59,388 bases of DNA, from NCBI GenBank assembly GCA_035938265.1, contig DASZHA010000026.1, forward strand, positions 1 to 59,388, written 5' to 3'. How positions within the stretch are numbered: the first letter of the stretch is position 1; each line of letters opens with the position of its first letter. Origin of the DNA: DASZHA01 sp035938265 (GTDB lineage: Bacteria; Chloroflexota; Dormibacteria; DASZGP01). A program made the position numbers and the translations under genes. Below, in pieces: positions 35,110 to 42,877 of this stretch. Under the pieces are notes generated by a model, which worked only from the letters and a program-made list of their open reading frames with translations, had not been told where the DNA came from and made no database searches.

Positions 35110-36476
35110 GCCGCCTCCTCAGCCGCGATCTCTGCCTCTCCTCCGCCCCGGGTGCCCGCCGCCAGCCGCAGCAGCAACCCGACCAGGGCCACCGCCAGGC
35201 CAACGTAAATGGCGGTGCTGATTACGAACGACCACACCAGGCCGGGGGCCGGTGTGATCGCCTGCGATGTCCTGACCACGCCATATATCACCCACGGCTG
35301 CCGGCCGAGCTCGGTGACCATCCAGCCCAGCTCGACCGCCGCGAAGCCGGCGAACCCGGCGGCGCCGATCGCCAGCAGCAGCGCGCGGCTGTGCACGGTC
35401 ACCGCGCCGGGGAATACCCTTCTCCCGCTCTTGGACTGGCGCCGGGCGGCGATCCAGGCCCCCAGGAACCAAGCTGACAGGGCCAGAAGCCCAAAGCCGA
35501 TGGCGACCATCAGCTGGAAGCTGATATGGACCATCACCGGGTTGGGGGTGGTCCCGGCGGGGAAGTCCTGGAGGCCCTTGACCACCGCGCCGGGATCGCC
35601 GTAGGCCAGGAAGGAGAGCCCGGCGGGGATCTCGATGGCGAAGTCGGTCCGCCCCGCGCCGGGGTTGGGGATGCCCCCGATCCGCAGCGGCGCGCCCTTT
35701 TCGGTCTGGAACTGGCCCTCCATCGCCGCCAGCTTGGCCGGCTGATAGTCGGCCACCCAGCGGGCATTGATATCGCCGGTGATGATCTGGAGCGGGGTGG
35801 CGACGATGCCCATCAGCATGCCCACGGTCAGGGCCCGCCGGTAGATCAGGCCACGCCGGCCACGGAGCAGGCCGACGGCGTAAACCGCGGCCACGGCGAA
35901 GCCGGTGGCGACGTAGGCGGAGATCATGGTGTGGGCGGTCTCGATTGGGGTCCCCGGGTTGAAGATCGCCTCGATCGGCCGCACGTCGCTGACGACGCCG
36001 TCCTGGAGCTTGAAGCCGGTGGGACTGTTCATCCAGGAGTTGGCGGTGGTGACAAACCACGCCGACGCGGCCCCGCTGACCGCCAGCGGGATGGTGCAGA
36101 GCCAGTGGGCCAGCGGCGACAGCCGGTCCCAGCCATAGAGGTAGAGCCCGAGGAAGATCGCCTCGGTGAAGAAGGCGAAGCCCTCCAGTGAGAAAGGCAG
36201 GCCGATGACGCTGCCGGCGTACTTCATGAAGCCCGGCCAGAGCAGCCCCAGCTCAAAGGACAGCACCGTTCCCGAGACGGCGCCGATGGCGAAGAGGATG
36301 CCGAAGGCCTTGCTCCAGCGCCGGGCCAGGAGCCTCCAGGTCTCATCCTTTCGCCGGTAGGCCAGCCCCTCGACGATCAAGAGAAGCAGCGGCAGCCCCA
36401 CGCCGAGCGAGGCGAAGACGATGTGGAAGGCCAGCGACGTGCCCATCTGCGCCCGCCCCGCGAGGTACTCGCTCAC
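35106..36476 (-). CDS. cydA: Cytochrome bd-type quinol oxidase subunit I
   Basis: 456 residues. Haem ligands are in place: His in AFHIVFASLGVGLP (about residue 18, haem b595), His in IETAHTMISAYVATGF (about 190, b558) and Met in NPVMVHISFQLMV. The GRQPWVIYG motif near 400 is typical. The quinol loop is short, closer to the cyanide-insensitive (CIO) branch than to the long-loop E. coli type. The GTG start has a strong AGGAGGA ribosome binding site. It gives the cell a high-affinity oxidase. Confidence 0.97.
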   Translation of the reverse strand: MSEYLAGRAQMGTSLAFHIVFASLGVGLPLLLLIVEGLAYRRKDETWRLLARRWSKAFGILFAIGAVSGTVLSFELGLLWPGFMKYAGSVIGLPFSLEGFAFFTEAIFLGLYLYGWDRLSPLAHWLCTIPLAVSGAASAWFVTTANSWMNSPTGFKLQDGVVSDVRPIEAIFNPGTPIETAHTMISAYVATGFAVAAVYAVGLLRGRRGLIYRRALTVGMLMGIVATPLQIITGDINARWVADYQPAKLAAMEGQFQTEKGAPLRIGGIPNPGAGRTDFAIEIPAGLSFLAYGDPGAVVKGLQDFPAGTTPNPVMVHISFQLMVAIGFGLLALSAWFLGAWIAARRQSKSGRRVFPGAVTVHSRALLLAIGAAGFAGFAAVELGWMVTELGRQPWVIYGVVRTSQAITPAPGLVWSFVISTAIYVGLAVALVGLLLRLAAGTRGGGEAEIAAEEAA

Positions 36477-36571
36477 TCCGTCCTCCTGGCCCCCAGGTTG
36501 CTGCTAATGCCCCGGCCGCGCCGTCGCCGGCGTGATGGTACTAGAGGCTACCCAGCCAGGTGGATTTGGAA

Positions 36572-37540
36572 CTAGGCCGCGGGTCGGCGGCTGCGCCTGT
36601 TCCTTTCTTCAAGCAGCTTGCCCCGGGTCCGGGCCATGGCAAAGTCGTAGATCGGCGTCACCCGAAGCTGCCGGGGCATGGTCCTGCGGGCCGTCCGCAG
36701 GAATATCTCCAGGCTCTTGTGGGCAGCCTGGTGCGCCGGCGTCCAGGTGATGCCGTAGCGCCGGCGGAGCGCGGGCGGCAGGAAACCGAGGCTGACGAAC
36801 ACCATCGCCTCGAACAGCGGACGCAGCACCGGCGACGGCAGCGGTGGATGGGTGATGGTGCGCGAGACCAGCAGCGACCCCTCGCCCGGGCTGGCAAAGC
36901 CGGTCTCCATCTGCTGGTTGACGTAGGCCCGCATGGTGGCGAAGTCCGGCCAGAAGAGCCGGTCGGGAACACCAATGAGCCGGCCCACGGGTTCCCACTC
37001 GTGCACGAATTGATCGCGCTCGACATCGGTGAGACCACCGACCAGGCGGTCGTGCGACTCCAGCAGGGTGTCGACGAAGGTCGCATGGACCCAGAGCAGG
37101 AGGTCCTCGTCGCGGGCGCTGTAGGCACTTCCGCCCTTGACCTGGCGGGTGCCGTGCGCCCCGGGCAGCTTGCCCTCCACCTTCTGGTGGAGACGGTTGA
37201 CGCCCGCCGTGGCGCGGTGGGCCTCGGCGGTGGTGCCGAAGGCGACGGCGCCGGCCCAATCGGCCGTCCGCATCAGGCGGCCGAAGGGATCGTCGGCGAA
37301 GGCGCTGTGGTCGATGGCGCCCTGGGCGACGTGGGGGTGGGCGGCCTGCATCAGCAGCGCCCGCGCACCGACCAGGACCAGGAGCGGCTCCTTGAGGACT
37401 CGCCAGGTGACCGAGCCGGGGCCGAACAGCCCGGGGTCGGGCTCGATATCACTGATGGGAAGCGGCGCCAGCCGGTCGGAGAACGGGAAGGGCACCGCCA
37501 GTATCCCCGCCAGCTCCTGTGGCGTCAGGAAGCGCGACAT
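36572..37540 (-). CDS. MpaB/DUF2236 family haem-dependent oxygenase-like protein
   Basis: 322 residues from the ATG at 37540. The DUF2236 pattern is clear: LLVGARALLMQAAHPHVAQGAIDHSAF, DPFGRLMRT, AFGTTAEAHRATAGVNRLHQKV and the later WVHATFVDTLL. Relatives include latex-clearing oxygenase Lcp and mycophenolate-pathway MpaB. Conserved His and Arg residues there contact haem. The physiological substrate here is unknown; a hydrophobic or lipid substrate fits the patatin and WS/DGAT neighbours. The ATG has TAACCT 7 nt upstream and no ribosome binding site; an in-frame TTG lies 12 codons earlier. Confidence 0.85.
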   Translation of the reverse strand: MSRFLTPQELAGILAVPFPFSDRLAPLPISDIEPDPGLFGPGSVTWRVLKEPLLVLVGARALLMQAAHPHVAQGAIDHSAFADDPFGRLMRTADWAGAVAFGTTAEAHRATAGVNRLHQKVEGKLPGAHGTRQVKGGSAYSARDEDLLLWVHATFVDTLLESHDRLVGGLTDVERDQFVHEWEPVGRLIGVPDRLFWPDFATMRAYVNQQMETGFASPGEGSLLVSRTITHPPLPSPVLRPLFEAMVFVSLGFLPPALRRRYGITWTPAHQAAHKSLEIFLRTARRTMPRQLRVTPIYDFAMARTRGKLLEERNRRSRRPAA

Positions 37541-37547
37541 TGGCGAC

Positions 37548-37553
37548 AGGTTA
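37548..37553 (-). promoter_or_regulatory. Putative -10 box of MpaB-like gene (TAACCT)
   Basis: TAACCT ends 7 nt before the ATG at 37540, giving a predicted leaderless transcript. This hexamer supports the ATG over the upstream TTG as start. Confidence 0.45.
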
Positions 37554-37615
37554 CGACGCGGTGCGTCGCGGCACAAGCAACAATTCGCTGACGAGGCCGT
37601 CAGGTTTTGCCCCGC

Positions 37616-38539
37616 TCAGAAGCCCAGCTTGATCAGCCAGGCGACAGTTTTGGCCCGGGACTCCTCGACCACGGCCGCCACCAGCTCGGGGTTGAAGTCG
37701 AAGCCGAGCACCGGGACGTTGACCTCGGGGTGGATGTGGTGGACCACGCCGGCGTCGCCGAGGCGAAGCCGGACATAGGCCTCCTCCAGCTTGGTCTGCT
37801 GGTGGATGGCGATGACCAGGCTCTGCAGGGCGTTGTCGATGGCGTTGTTGGGCGGCGGGATCGACCCCCCGACGTAGCCCACGGCGCAGGCGAAGATGGT
37901 GCCACAGCGACGCGTCACCAGCCGCGACAGCGGCTGGTTGTCGACCACCCCGCCGTCCACCAGGGTCAGCGTCCTGCCCCCGACCCTCAGCATCTGCCAG
38001 GGAAAGATCCCGGGGATGGCGCTGCTGGCCAGCAGCGCGTCGGCGATCGGCGTCGGACCCGGGAACCAGACCGACCTGCCGTCCAGGCGGTTTGTGGCGA
38101 CAACCTCGAGCAGGGGGTACTTGGGGGGCTTGAAGGTGCCCACCGTAACCTCGCCCATGCCCAGGCCCGCCAGCACCTCCCCCACCAACCGGCGAAGTCC
38201 AGAGTGGTCGCCGACGCTGGTGAAGTGCTCACGCTCCAGCAGCAGCCGGATGGCGACCTGGTCGATGCCCAGACCCAGGGTGCGATTGCGCACGGCGCCG
38301 AGCACCTGGACCGCCCTCTCGATGCCGGTGCCGCCCCTGGGGTCGATGGCATGGGCCGCCCCCGCCAGGGAGCCGGCGCTGGCTCCCGCGATCACATCGG
38401 GGATGACGCCGCGTTCGACGAAGGCCAGGGCGATGCCCAGCTCCACGACCACCAGCGGACCACCGCCGGAGTAGGAGATGCCGATGCGCTTCCGGTCGAC
38501 CATCGGCTGCTCCTGGGCGAGGACGATGGGCTCGCTCAT
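37616..38539 (-). CDS. Patatin-like phospholipase
   Basis: 307 residues. The oxyanion loop is SYSGGGPLVVVELG, the nucleophile elbow GASAGSLAGA has Ser in GxSxG near residue 54, and the catalytic Asp lies in LVDGGVVDNQPLS. These define the patatin Ser-Asp dyad, which hydrolyses acyl esters of phospholipids or neutral lipids. No signal peptide, so it is cytoplasmic or peripheral. The ATG has TAGACT 8 nt upstream, 40 nt after the WS/DGAT gene on the same strand. It may mobilise the lipids made by that enzyme. Confidence 0.9.
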   Translation of the reverse strand: MSEPIVLAQEQPMVDRKRIGISYSGGGPLVVVELGIALAFVERGVIPDVIAGASAGSLAGAAHAIDPRGGTGIERAVQVLGAVRNRTLGLGIDQVAIRLLLEREHFTSVGDHSGLRRLVGEVLAGLGMGEVTVGTFKPPKYPLLEVVATNRLDGRSVWFPGPTPIADALLASSAIPGIFPWQMLRVGGRTLTLVDGGVVDNQPLSRLVTRRCGTIFACAVGYVGGSIPPPNNAIDNALQSLVIAIHQQTKLEEAYVRLRLGDAGVVHHIHPEVNVPVLGFDFNPELVAAVVEESRAKTVAWLIKLGF

Positions 38540-38547
38540 AGCGGCCG

Positions 38548-38553
38548 AGTCTA
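38548..38553 (-). promoter_or_regulatory. Putative -10 box of patatin gene (TAGACT)
   Basis: TAGACT ends 8 nt before the patatin ATG, the same hexamer and nearly the same spacing as before tig and the SurA/PrsA-like gene. Confidence 0.5.
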
Positions 38554-38578
38554 CCGAGGCGCGCTCCCGGCGGTGAGG

Positions 38579-40006
38579 CTAGAGGAGCTCCTCGTCGAGG
38601 CTGGGGGCGACCGCCATGTTGGTCACCTCGGTGGCGGCCTGGCGCAGGTGCCCGGCGAACACGTCGACGTCGGGCACCAGGCCGGCGTCGGCGCTGATAC
38701 CGAAGTAGACGTTGCCGTTGTAGGACACCACGGCGATGCCAAGGCCCATCGATGGGTAGAGCGGGGCGAAGGGCCAGACCTCCAGCAGCTGCGCCCCGCC
38801 CGCATAGAGCGGGAACTGCGGCCCGGGGACGTTGGTGACGTTGATGTTGGCGCCGCCCTGCTGGTTGGGCATGACTCGTCCCGCCAGCACCAGCAGGGTC
38901 GGCGGCGCCCAACCAGCGAGGCCGGCAATCGAGCTGGCGGCGATCGCCTGGCGGGACTTCTTGAGGTGCACGGTCGAGTCCTTGATCACCTCCAGCCGGG
39001 CCTCCAGCGAGATGTCGCCGGTGGGCAGGTCCATGATCATGCCGCTGACCTGGTTGCCCAGCTGGCCGTGGGCGTCATCGGCGCGCACGCTCACCGGGCA
39101 GAACACCCGAACCCGCTCCGGGGGCTCTTCGCCGGTGTCCTGCTGGCGATCGGTGAGGTAGCGGTGGAGCGCCTCCGCGACCGTCGCCAGGACGCCGTCG
39201 TTGACGGTGCTCCCGGTCTTGGCCTTGAGCGCCTTGAACTGGTCCAGCGGCACCTTCACCCCCCGGCCCGAACGCTGCAGGCCCAGCGGCCGGTTGAAGA
39301 ACAGGTCGGGCGCGGACCTGACGGCGTTCTTGCCCACCGACATGAAGCCGCTGTAGGGCAGGCGCCAGAAGGCCCATCGGCGGCGGATGTTGCGGTCGCC
39401 GTCCGCGTGGCGCGGCGGTGGGTTCCAGAGCACGGGCTTGAGCAGCTCCCAGTTGGTCGGCGCCGGCCGCGGCTGCCAGGCCTCGGCGGGCGGCTCGACC
39501 GGGGTGCCCTGGGGTTCGAGGTCCATCAGCACGGTGATGATGTCGGCGGCACTGACGCCGTCGACCATGGCGTGGTGGGTGCGGTTGACGACCACCACCC
39601 GGTCGCCACGGAGGCCGGTGACGATGGTCATGTCCCAGAGGGGCCGGCGCATATCCAGGGGGCGCGCCATGATCCGGGCGACACCGTCGCGGACGCTGGC
39701 GCCGTCACCAGGAGGCGGAAGGGTCTCGTAACGGACGTGGTTGTGGATGTCGAAGTCGGCGTCGTCGACCCAGACCGGGTGGCCCAGGTGGAAGCGGACG
39801 GGGTGGATCTTCTGCCGGTAGCGGGGTACGAGGTGCAGCCGTTCGATGACGGTCTGCTCGATGCCAAGGGCGCCACGCCCGCCGGGCACCCGCGACCCGC
39901 CCTCGAACACGTAGACGGTCCCCAGGTCCAGCGGGGTCTCGGGACGCTCGGCGTACAGGAACCATGCGTCGGCCGCGCTAAGAGGTTCGTAAAAGGCCTT
40001 GGCCAT
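38579..40006 (-). CDS. Wax ester synthase/diacylglycerol acyltransferase (WS/DGAT)
   Basis: 475 residues, normal for the family. LSAADAWFLYAE is the typical opening (x-S-x-x-D-x-x-F). The catalytic motif HHAMVDGVSA gives HHxxxDG near residue 145, and NVPGPQFPLYAGGA is the ND/PLW-like region. The enzyme transfers acyl-CoA to diacylglycerol or fatty alcohol for storage lipid. I use the ATG at 40006; an upstream in-frame region to 40114 lacks family similarity. TACGAT lies 9 nt upstream. Confidence 0.93.
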   Translation of the reverse strand: MAKAFYEPLSAADAWFLYAERPETPLDLGTVYVFEGGSRVPGGRGALGIEQTVIERLHLVPRYRQKIHPVRFHLGHPVWVDDADFDIHNHVRYETLPPPGDGASVRDGVARIMARPLDMRRPLWDMTIVTGLRGDRVVVVNRTHHAMVDGVSAADIITVLMDLEPQGTPVEPPAEAWQPRPAPTNWELLKPVLWNPPPRHADGDRNIRRRWAFWRLPYSGFMSVGKNAVRSAPDLFFNRPLGLQRSGRGVKVPLDQFKALKAKTGSTVNDGVLATVAEALHRYLTDRQQDTGEEPPERVRVFCPVSVRADDAHGQLGNQVSGMIMDLPTGDISLEARLEVIKDSTVHLKKSRQAIAASSIAGLAGWAPPTLLVLAGRVMPNQQGGANINVTNVPGPQFPLYAGGAQLLEVWPFAPLYPSMGLGIAVVSYNGNVYFGISADAGLVPDVDVFAGHLRQAATEVTNMAVAPSLDEELL

Positions 40007-40015
40007 GCCGGCCCC

Positions 40016-40021
40016 ATCGTA
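40016..40021 (-). promoter_or_regulatory. Putative -10 box of WS/DGAT gene (TACGAT)
   Basis: TACGAT on the minus strand ends 9 nt before the ATG. A GGGG in the spacer could also serve as a weak ribosome binding site if transcription starts further upstream. Confidence 0.35.
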
Positions 40022-40159
40022 AATCGCAATTGCGGCGCGGTTTTCGCGGGGTGGCCAGGAAAAGAGGTATAAAGAGTTGTAAGGTGTTGCCCGGTTGGGC
40101 GACCGACCTAACACTGTTCTTCGTTGGGGGTCCGTAGCGCAGGCGGAGGTGCTCGGGGT

Positions 40160-42331
40160 ATGAGGAAGCTCGCCGGATTGGTGGCATCAGTGGTCGTCGC
40201 GTCGGCCGCAATACTGGCTCCGACGACGGCTGCCCAGGGCGCGGGCCTCGACCCCGCCACTGCAGGCATGTGGACGGTGCCCTTCGAGCAGGACCCGACC
40301 AACTCTCAGTACCCGGTTGCCGCCGGCCCCACCGAACACTGCTTCCAGCAGTCGGACGCAACCCTCGGCACACGCCTTATCTGCAAGCCCGCCGCGTCCA
40401 ACTCCACCGTCCTGCCTGATGGCCGGGTGGTGTACTGGAACGGCCTCGAGGGCCTCGAGAACGTCAAGACCTCGGTGGTCATCGAGGGGGGCCTGGCCTC
40501 CCGCAACAGCCAGGCGCGCGTGCTCGACCTGAGCGGTAGCTCGCCTTCCTGGGCGGTCCCCCACCCCGAGGACGGCGGCGCCACCAACCCTGACGCCGGC
40601 ACCGGGCCGCCGTGGCCGGTCCCCGGCAACAACGGCTTCAATAACAACCCCGAGGCCTCTGGCGACATGTTCTGCAGCGACCAGGTCCACCTGGCCAACG
40701 GCATGGTCCTGATCGCCGGCGGCACCGCCTGGTACGACCAACCCCTGCTCCCGGGCACCAACTACGGCGTTGTTGAGCTGCAGGGCCTGCGCAGCACGCG
40801 ACTGTTCAACCCCGCCAATAACACCTTCACCAACCTCGAGCCGATGAATTACGGACGCTGGTACCCGACCCTGATCGAGCTCGGCAACGGCAACGTCTTC
40901 GTCGGCGGCGGCGTGCGCAAGCTGATCCAGACCGACGGCACCAACGTCAAGAACACCGAGGTCTATGACCCGAACACCGGTCACTGGACGGACAACGGCG
41001 CTTCGGGCTCCGCGGCGCTACCCCTGTTCCCCCGTCTCCACCTCTTGCCTAACGGCTCGATCTACTACAGTGGCGCCGGCCAGATGTGGGGACCCGCGGG
41101 CGAGTCCGCCGACGAGGCGCTCTACACCCTGCACCAGAGCTACAGCCCCAGCACCAACAGCTGGACCCCATATGGGTTCGGCGTCCTCGGCGCCCGCAGC
41201 GGCTCCTATTCGGTACTGCTGCCGCTGAAAGCGCCATACACGCATGCGGTTGTCATGACCGGCGGCGGCACCCTGGGCCCGCCCCCCGGTGGCTACATCG
41301 CCAACAACCTCACCGAGATATCGACCTTCGACGCGTCCGCCGGCTGGGTGCCGACGTTCAGCCCCGGCCCAACCATGAACCGCAACCGCTGGTTCGGCAC
41401 CAGCGTCACACTGCCCAACGACGCGATCGCCGTCTTCAACGGCGCCACCCAGGACGAGGTCATCGATCCAGGCAGCGAGAGCCCGGTTCATACGGCCGAG
41501 TGGTACACGCCCTGGGACAACAGCTTCCATCCGCTGTCCGACATGACCCGCGACCGCACCTACCACAACAGCGCCGTGCTGCTGCCTGACGGCAGCGTCC
41601 TCATCGGCGGACATGCCCCCATCAACGCCGACTACCTTATGACCAACAACATCCGCCACGACGTCACCGCGGGGACACCGTTCGGCACCGCCAACAACTT
41701 CCGTGATCCCTCCTTCGAGATCTTCAAGCCGCCGTACATGTTCAAGGGCACGCGGCCGGCGATCTCCTCCGTGCAGTCCGGCGTCGACTACGGCGGCACC
41801 TTCCAGGTCAACACCAACGACGCCGCGAGCATCAGCTCGGTGCGCCTGATCCGGATGCCCGCCGAGACCCATGACGTCGACGGCAACATGCGCAGCGTGG
41901 AGCTGCCGATCGTCTCCCGCGGCGCGTCGACCATCACCGTCCAGGCGCCGCCCAACGGCAGCGTCGCCCCACCGGCGCCGTACTACCTGTTCATCAACCG
42001 CGGCGTTGGGGCCAACCTCGTGCCCTCGACCGCGGCGATCGTCAGCGTCGGCGCCAACAACCCAGCCCCGGCGGCGATCCCCGTGCTGGCGGCGTCGGGC
42101 GGGATGTCCAACACCGTGACCCACATCGATCCCGCCACCGGCACCAACGCGATCATCTCCCAGCTGCCCACGCTGCCGGCGCCCCCGGTAACCATTCCCG
42201 GTTTTCGGCTGGGGGCCGAGGTCCAGACCGTACCCGCGCTGGTCGCGGTGACGGCTCTGAGCTCGATCGCCATGGCCCTCGCCATCCTTCCCCGACGGCG
42301 TCGGGGGCGCCGCCGGCAACCGGCACCCTAA
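40160..42331 (+). CDS. Secreted copper-radical oxidase (galactose/glyoxal oxidase-like, kelch plus DUF1929)
   Basis: 723 residues. A signal peptide (MRKLAGLVASVVVASAAILA, cleavage near TTAAQGAG) precedes a seven-blade kelch-type propeller and a DUF1929 C-terminal domain. Copper and radical ligands are all recognisable by alignment to glyoxal oxidase: Cys in DMFCSDQ, Tyr in RWYPTLIEL, Tyr-His in RTYHNSAVLLPDG and the last His in PAETHDVDGN. A final membrane helix plus RRRRGRRR tail anchors it outside. It oxidises an alcohol or aldehyde to aldehyde/acid plus H2O2. The ATG follows GGAGGT at 40145-40150. Confidence 0.88.
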   Translation: MRKLAGLVASVVVASAAILAPTTAAQGAGLDPATAGMWTVPFEQDPTNSQYPVAAGPTEHCFQQSDATLGTRLICKPAASNSTVLPDGRVVYWNGLEGLENVKTSVVIEGGLASRNSQARVLDLSGSSPSWAVPHPEDGGATNPDAGTGPPWPVPGNNGFNNNPEASGDMFCSDQVHLANGMVLIAGGTAWYDQPLLPGTNYGVVELQGLRSTRLFNPANNTFTNLEPMNYGRWYPTLIELGNGNVFVGGGVRKLIQTDGTNVKNTEVYDPNTGHWTDNGASGSAALPLFPRLHLLPNGSIYYSGAGQMWGPAGESADEALYTLHQSYSPSTNSWTPYGFGVLGARSGSYSVLLPLKAPYTHAVVMTGGGTLGPPPGGYIANNLTEISTFDASAGWVPTFSPGPTMNRNRWFGTSVTLPNDAIAVFNGATQDEVIDPGSESPVHTAEWYTPWDNSFHPLSDMTRDRTYHNSAVLLPDGSVLIGGHAPINADYLMTNNIRHDVTAGTPFGTANNFRDPSFEIFKPPYMFKGTRPAISSVQSGVDYGGTFQVNTNDAASISSVRLIRMPAETHDVDGNMRSVELPIVSRGASTITVQAPPNGSVAPPAPYYLFINRGVGANLVPSTAAIVSVGANNPAPAAIPVLAASGGMSNTVTHIDPATGTNAIISQLPTLPAPPVTIPGFRLGAEVQTVPALVAVTALSSIAMALAILPRRRRGRRRQPAP

Positions 42332-42350
42332 AACCCCCCGACAATGCCGC

Positions 42351-42372
42351 GCCCCGGGCTTCGGCCCGGGGC
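42351..42372 (+). terminator. Hairpin terminator after copper-radical oxidase
   Basis: A perfect 9-bp GC stem (GCCCCGGGC / GCCCGGGGC) closed by a TTCG tetraloop lies 20 nt after the plus-strand stop. No U-tract follows, which is common in very GC-rich genomes. Confidence 0.6.
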
Positions 42373-42397
42373 CGCGGCGGATTAGCAGCCCCGCTGG

Positions 42398-42429
42398 CGG
42401 CCGCCCGGTTCGAAAGAGCCGGGCGGCCG
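42398..42429 (-). terminator. Hairpin terminator after VOC gene
   Basis: An 11-bp stem (CGGCCGCCCGG / CCGGGCGGCCG) with a 10-base loop begins 4 nt beyond the minus-strand VOC stop. Together with the 42351-42372 hairpin it separates two convergent genes. Confidence 0.6.
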
Positions 42430-42433
42430 GCTC

Positions 42434-42847
42434 TTAATCTTGTACGGCGCGCGGGTTGTCGTCGGTGTAGGAGTGAGGCATGGCGTCCGGCCGCGTCCGG
42501 TGGAGGAGGCCGAGCTGGTTGCCGCTGGGATCGGTGAGCACGAGGCAGGGGCCGTCGGGGACCTCGACCCGCACACCCTCGTCGGTGAAGCCGGCGTCGC
42601 GCAGGTCGTCGGCGGCGGCGTCGATGTCCTCCACCGACCAGATCGGCAGCACGCTGGGCGTCGGTCGGTGGTCGGCCAGCAGGAAGAGCGGCCCACGGGC
42701 GAGGCGGACGGCCGCGACGTCGGCATCGAACGCCTGGAAGCGCCAGACCACCTCGCCCCCCAATCCCTCGCAGTAGTAACGGATGTCGGCCGCCACGTCG
42801 GCGGAGCCGACATACAGGTAGGCGAGCTGGATCAGCTTGCTCGGCAT
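42434..42847 (-). CDS. VOC-fold (glyoxalase/bleomycin-resistance) family protein
   Basis: 137 residues with the paired beta-alpha-beta-beta-beta plan. The strands run AYLYVGSADVAADIRYYCEGLGG, AAVRLARGPLFLLADH, WSVEDIDAAADDLRDAG and LVLTDPSGNQLGLLHR, the last a very common VOC ending. The metal-ligand set of true glyoxalases is not obvious, so the reaction or ligand is open. The ATG has TAACGT 8 nt upstream and shares a 30-base divergent gap with the alpha/beta hydrolase. Confidence 0.85.
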   Translation of the reverse strand: MPSKLIQLAYLYVGSADVAADIRYYCEGLGGEVVWRFQAFDADVAAVRLARGPLFLLADHRPTPSVLPIWSVEDIDAAADDLRDAGFTDEGVRVEVPDGPCLVLTDPSGNQLGLLHRTRPDAMPHSYTDDNPRAVQD

Positions 42848-42855
42848 CGCCGCCT

Positions 42856-42861
42856 ACGTTA
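42856..42861 (-). promoter_or_regulatory. Putative -10 box of VOC gene (TAACGT)
   Basis: TAACGT ends 8 nt before the VOC ATG on the minus strand. Its -35 region would lie inside the divergent hydrolase coding sequence. Confidence 0.45.
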
Positions 42862-42865
42862 CAGG

Positions 42866-42871
42866 TATCTT
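42866..42871 (+). promoter_or_regulatory. Putative -10 box of alpha/beta hydrolase gene (TATCTT)
   Basis: TATCTT ends 6 nt before the hydrolase ATG on the plus strand. It lies only 4 nt from the opposing TAACGT box, so the two promoters face away from each other within 30 bases. Confidence 0.4.
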
Positions 42872-42877
42872 GGGGCG

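Noticed and set aside
42166..42331. Sortase sorting signal at the end of the copper-radical oxidase
   Set aside because: A helix and basic tail are present, but the preceding segment (LPAPPVTIPG) is not a recognised LPxTG or LAxTG motif, so I treat it as a plain membrane anchor.
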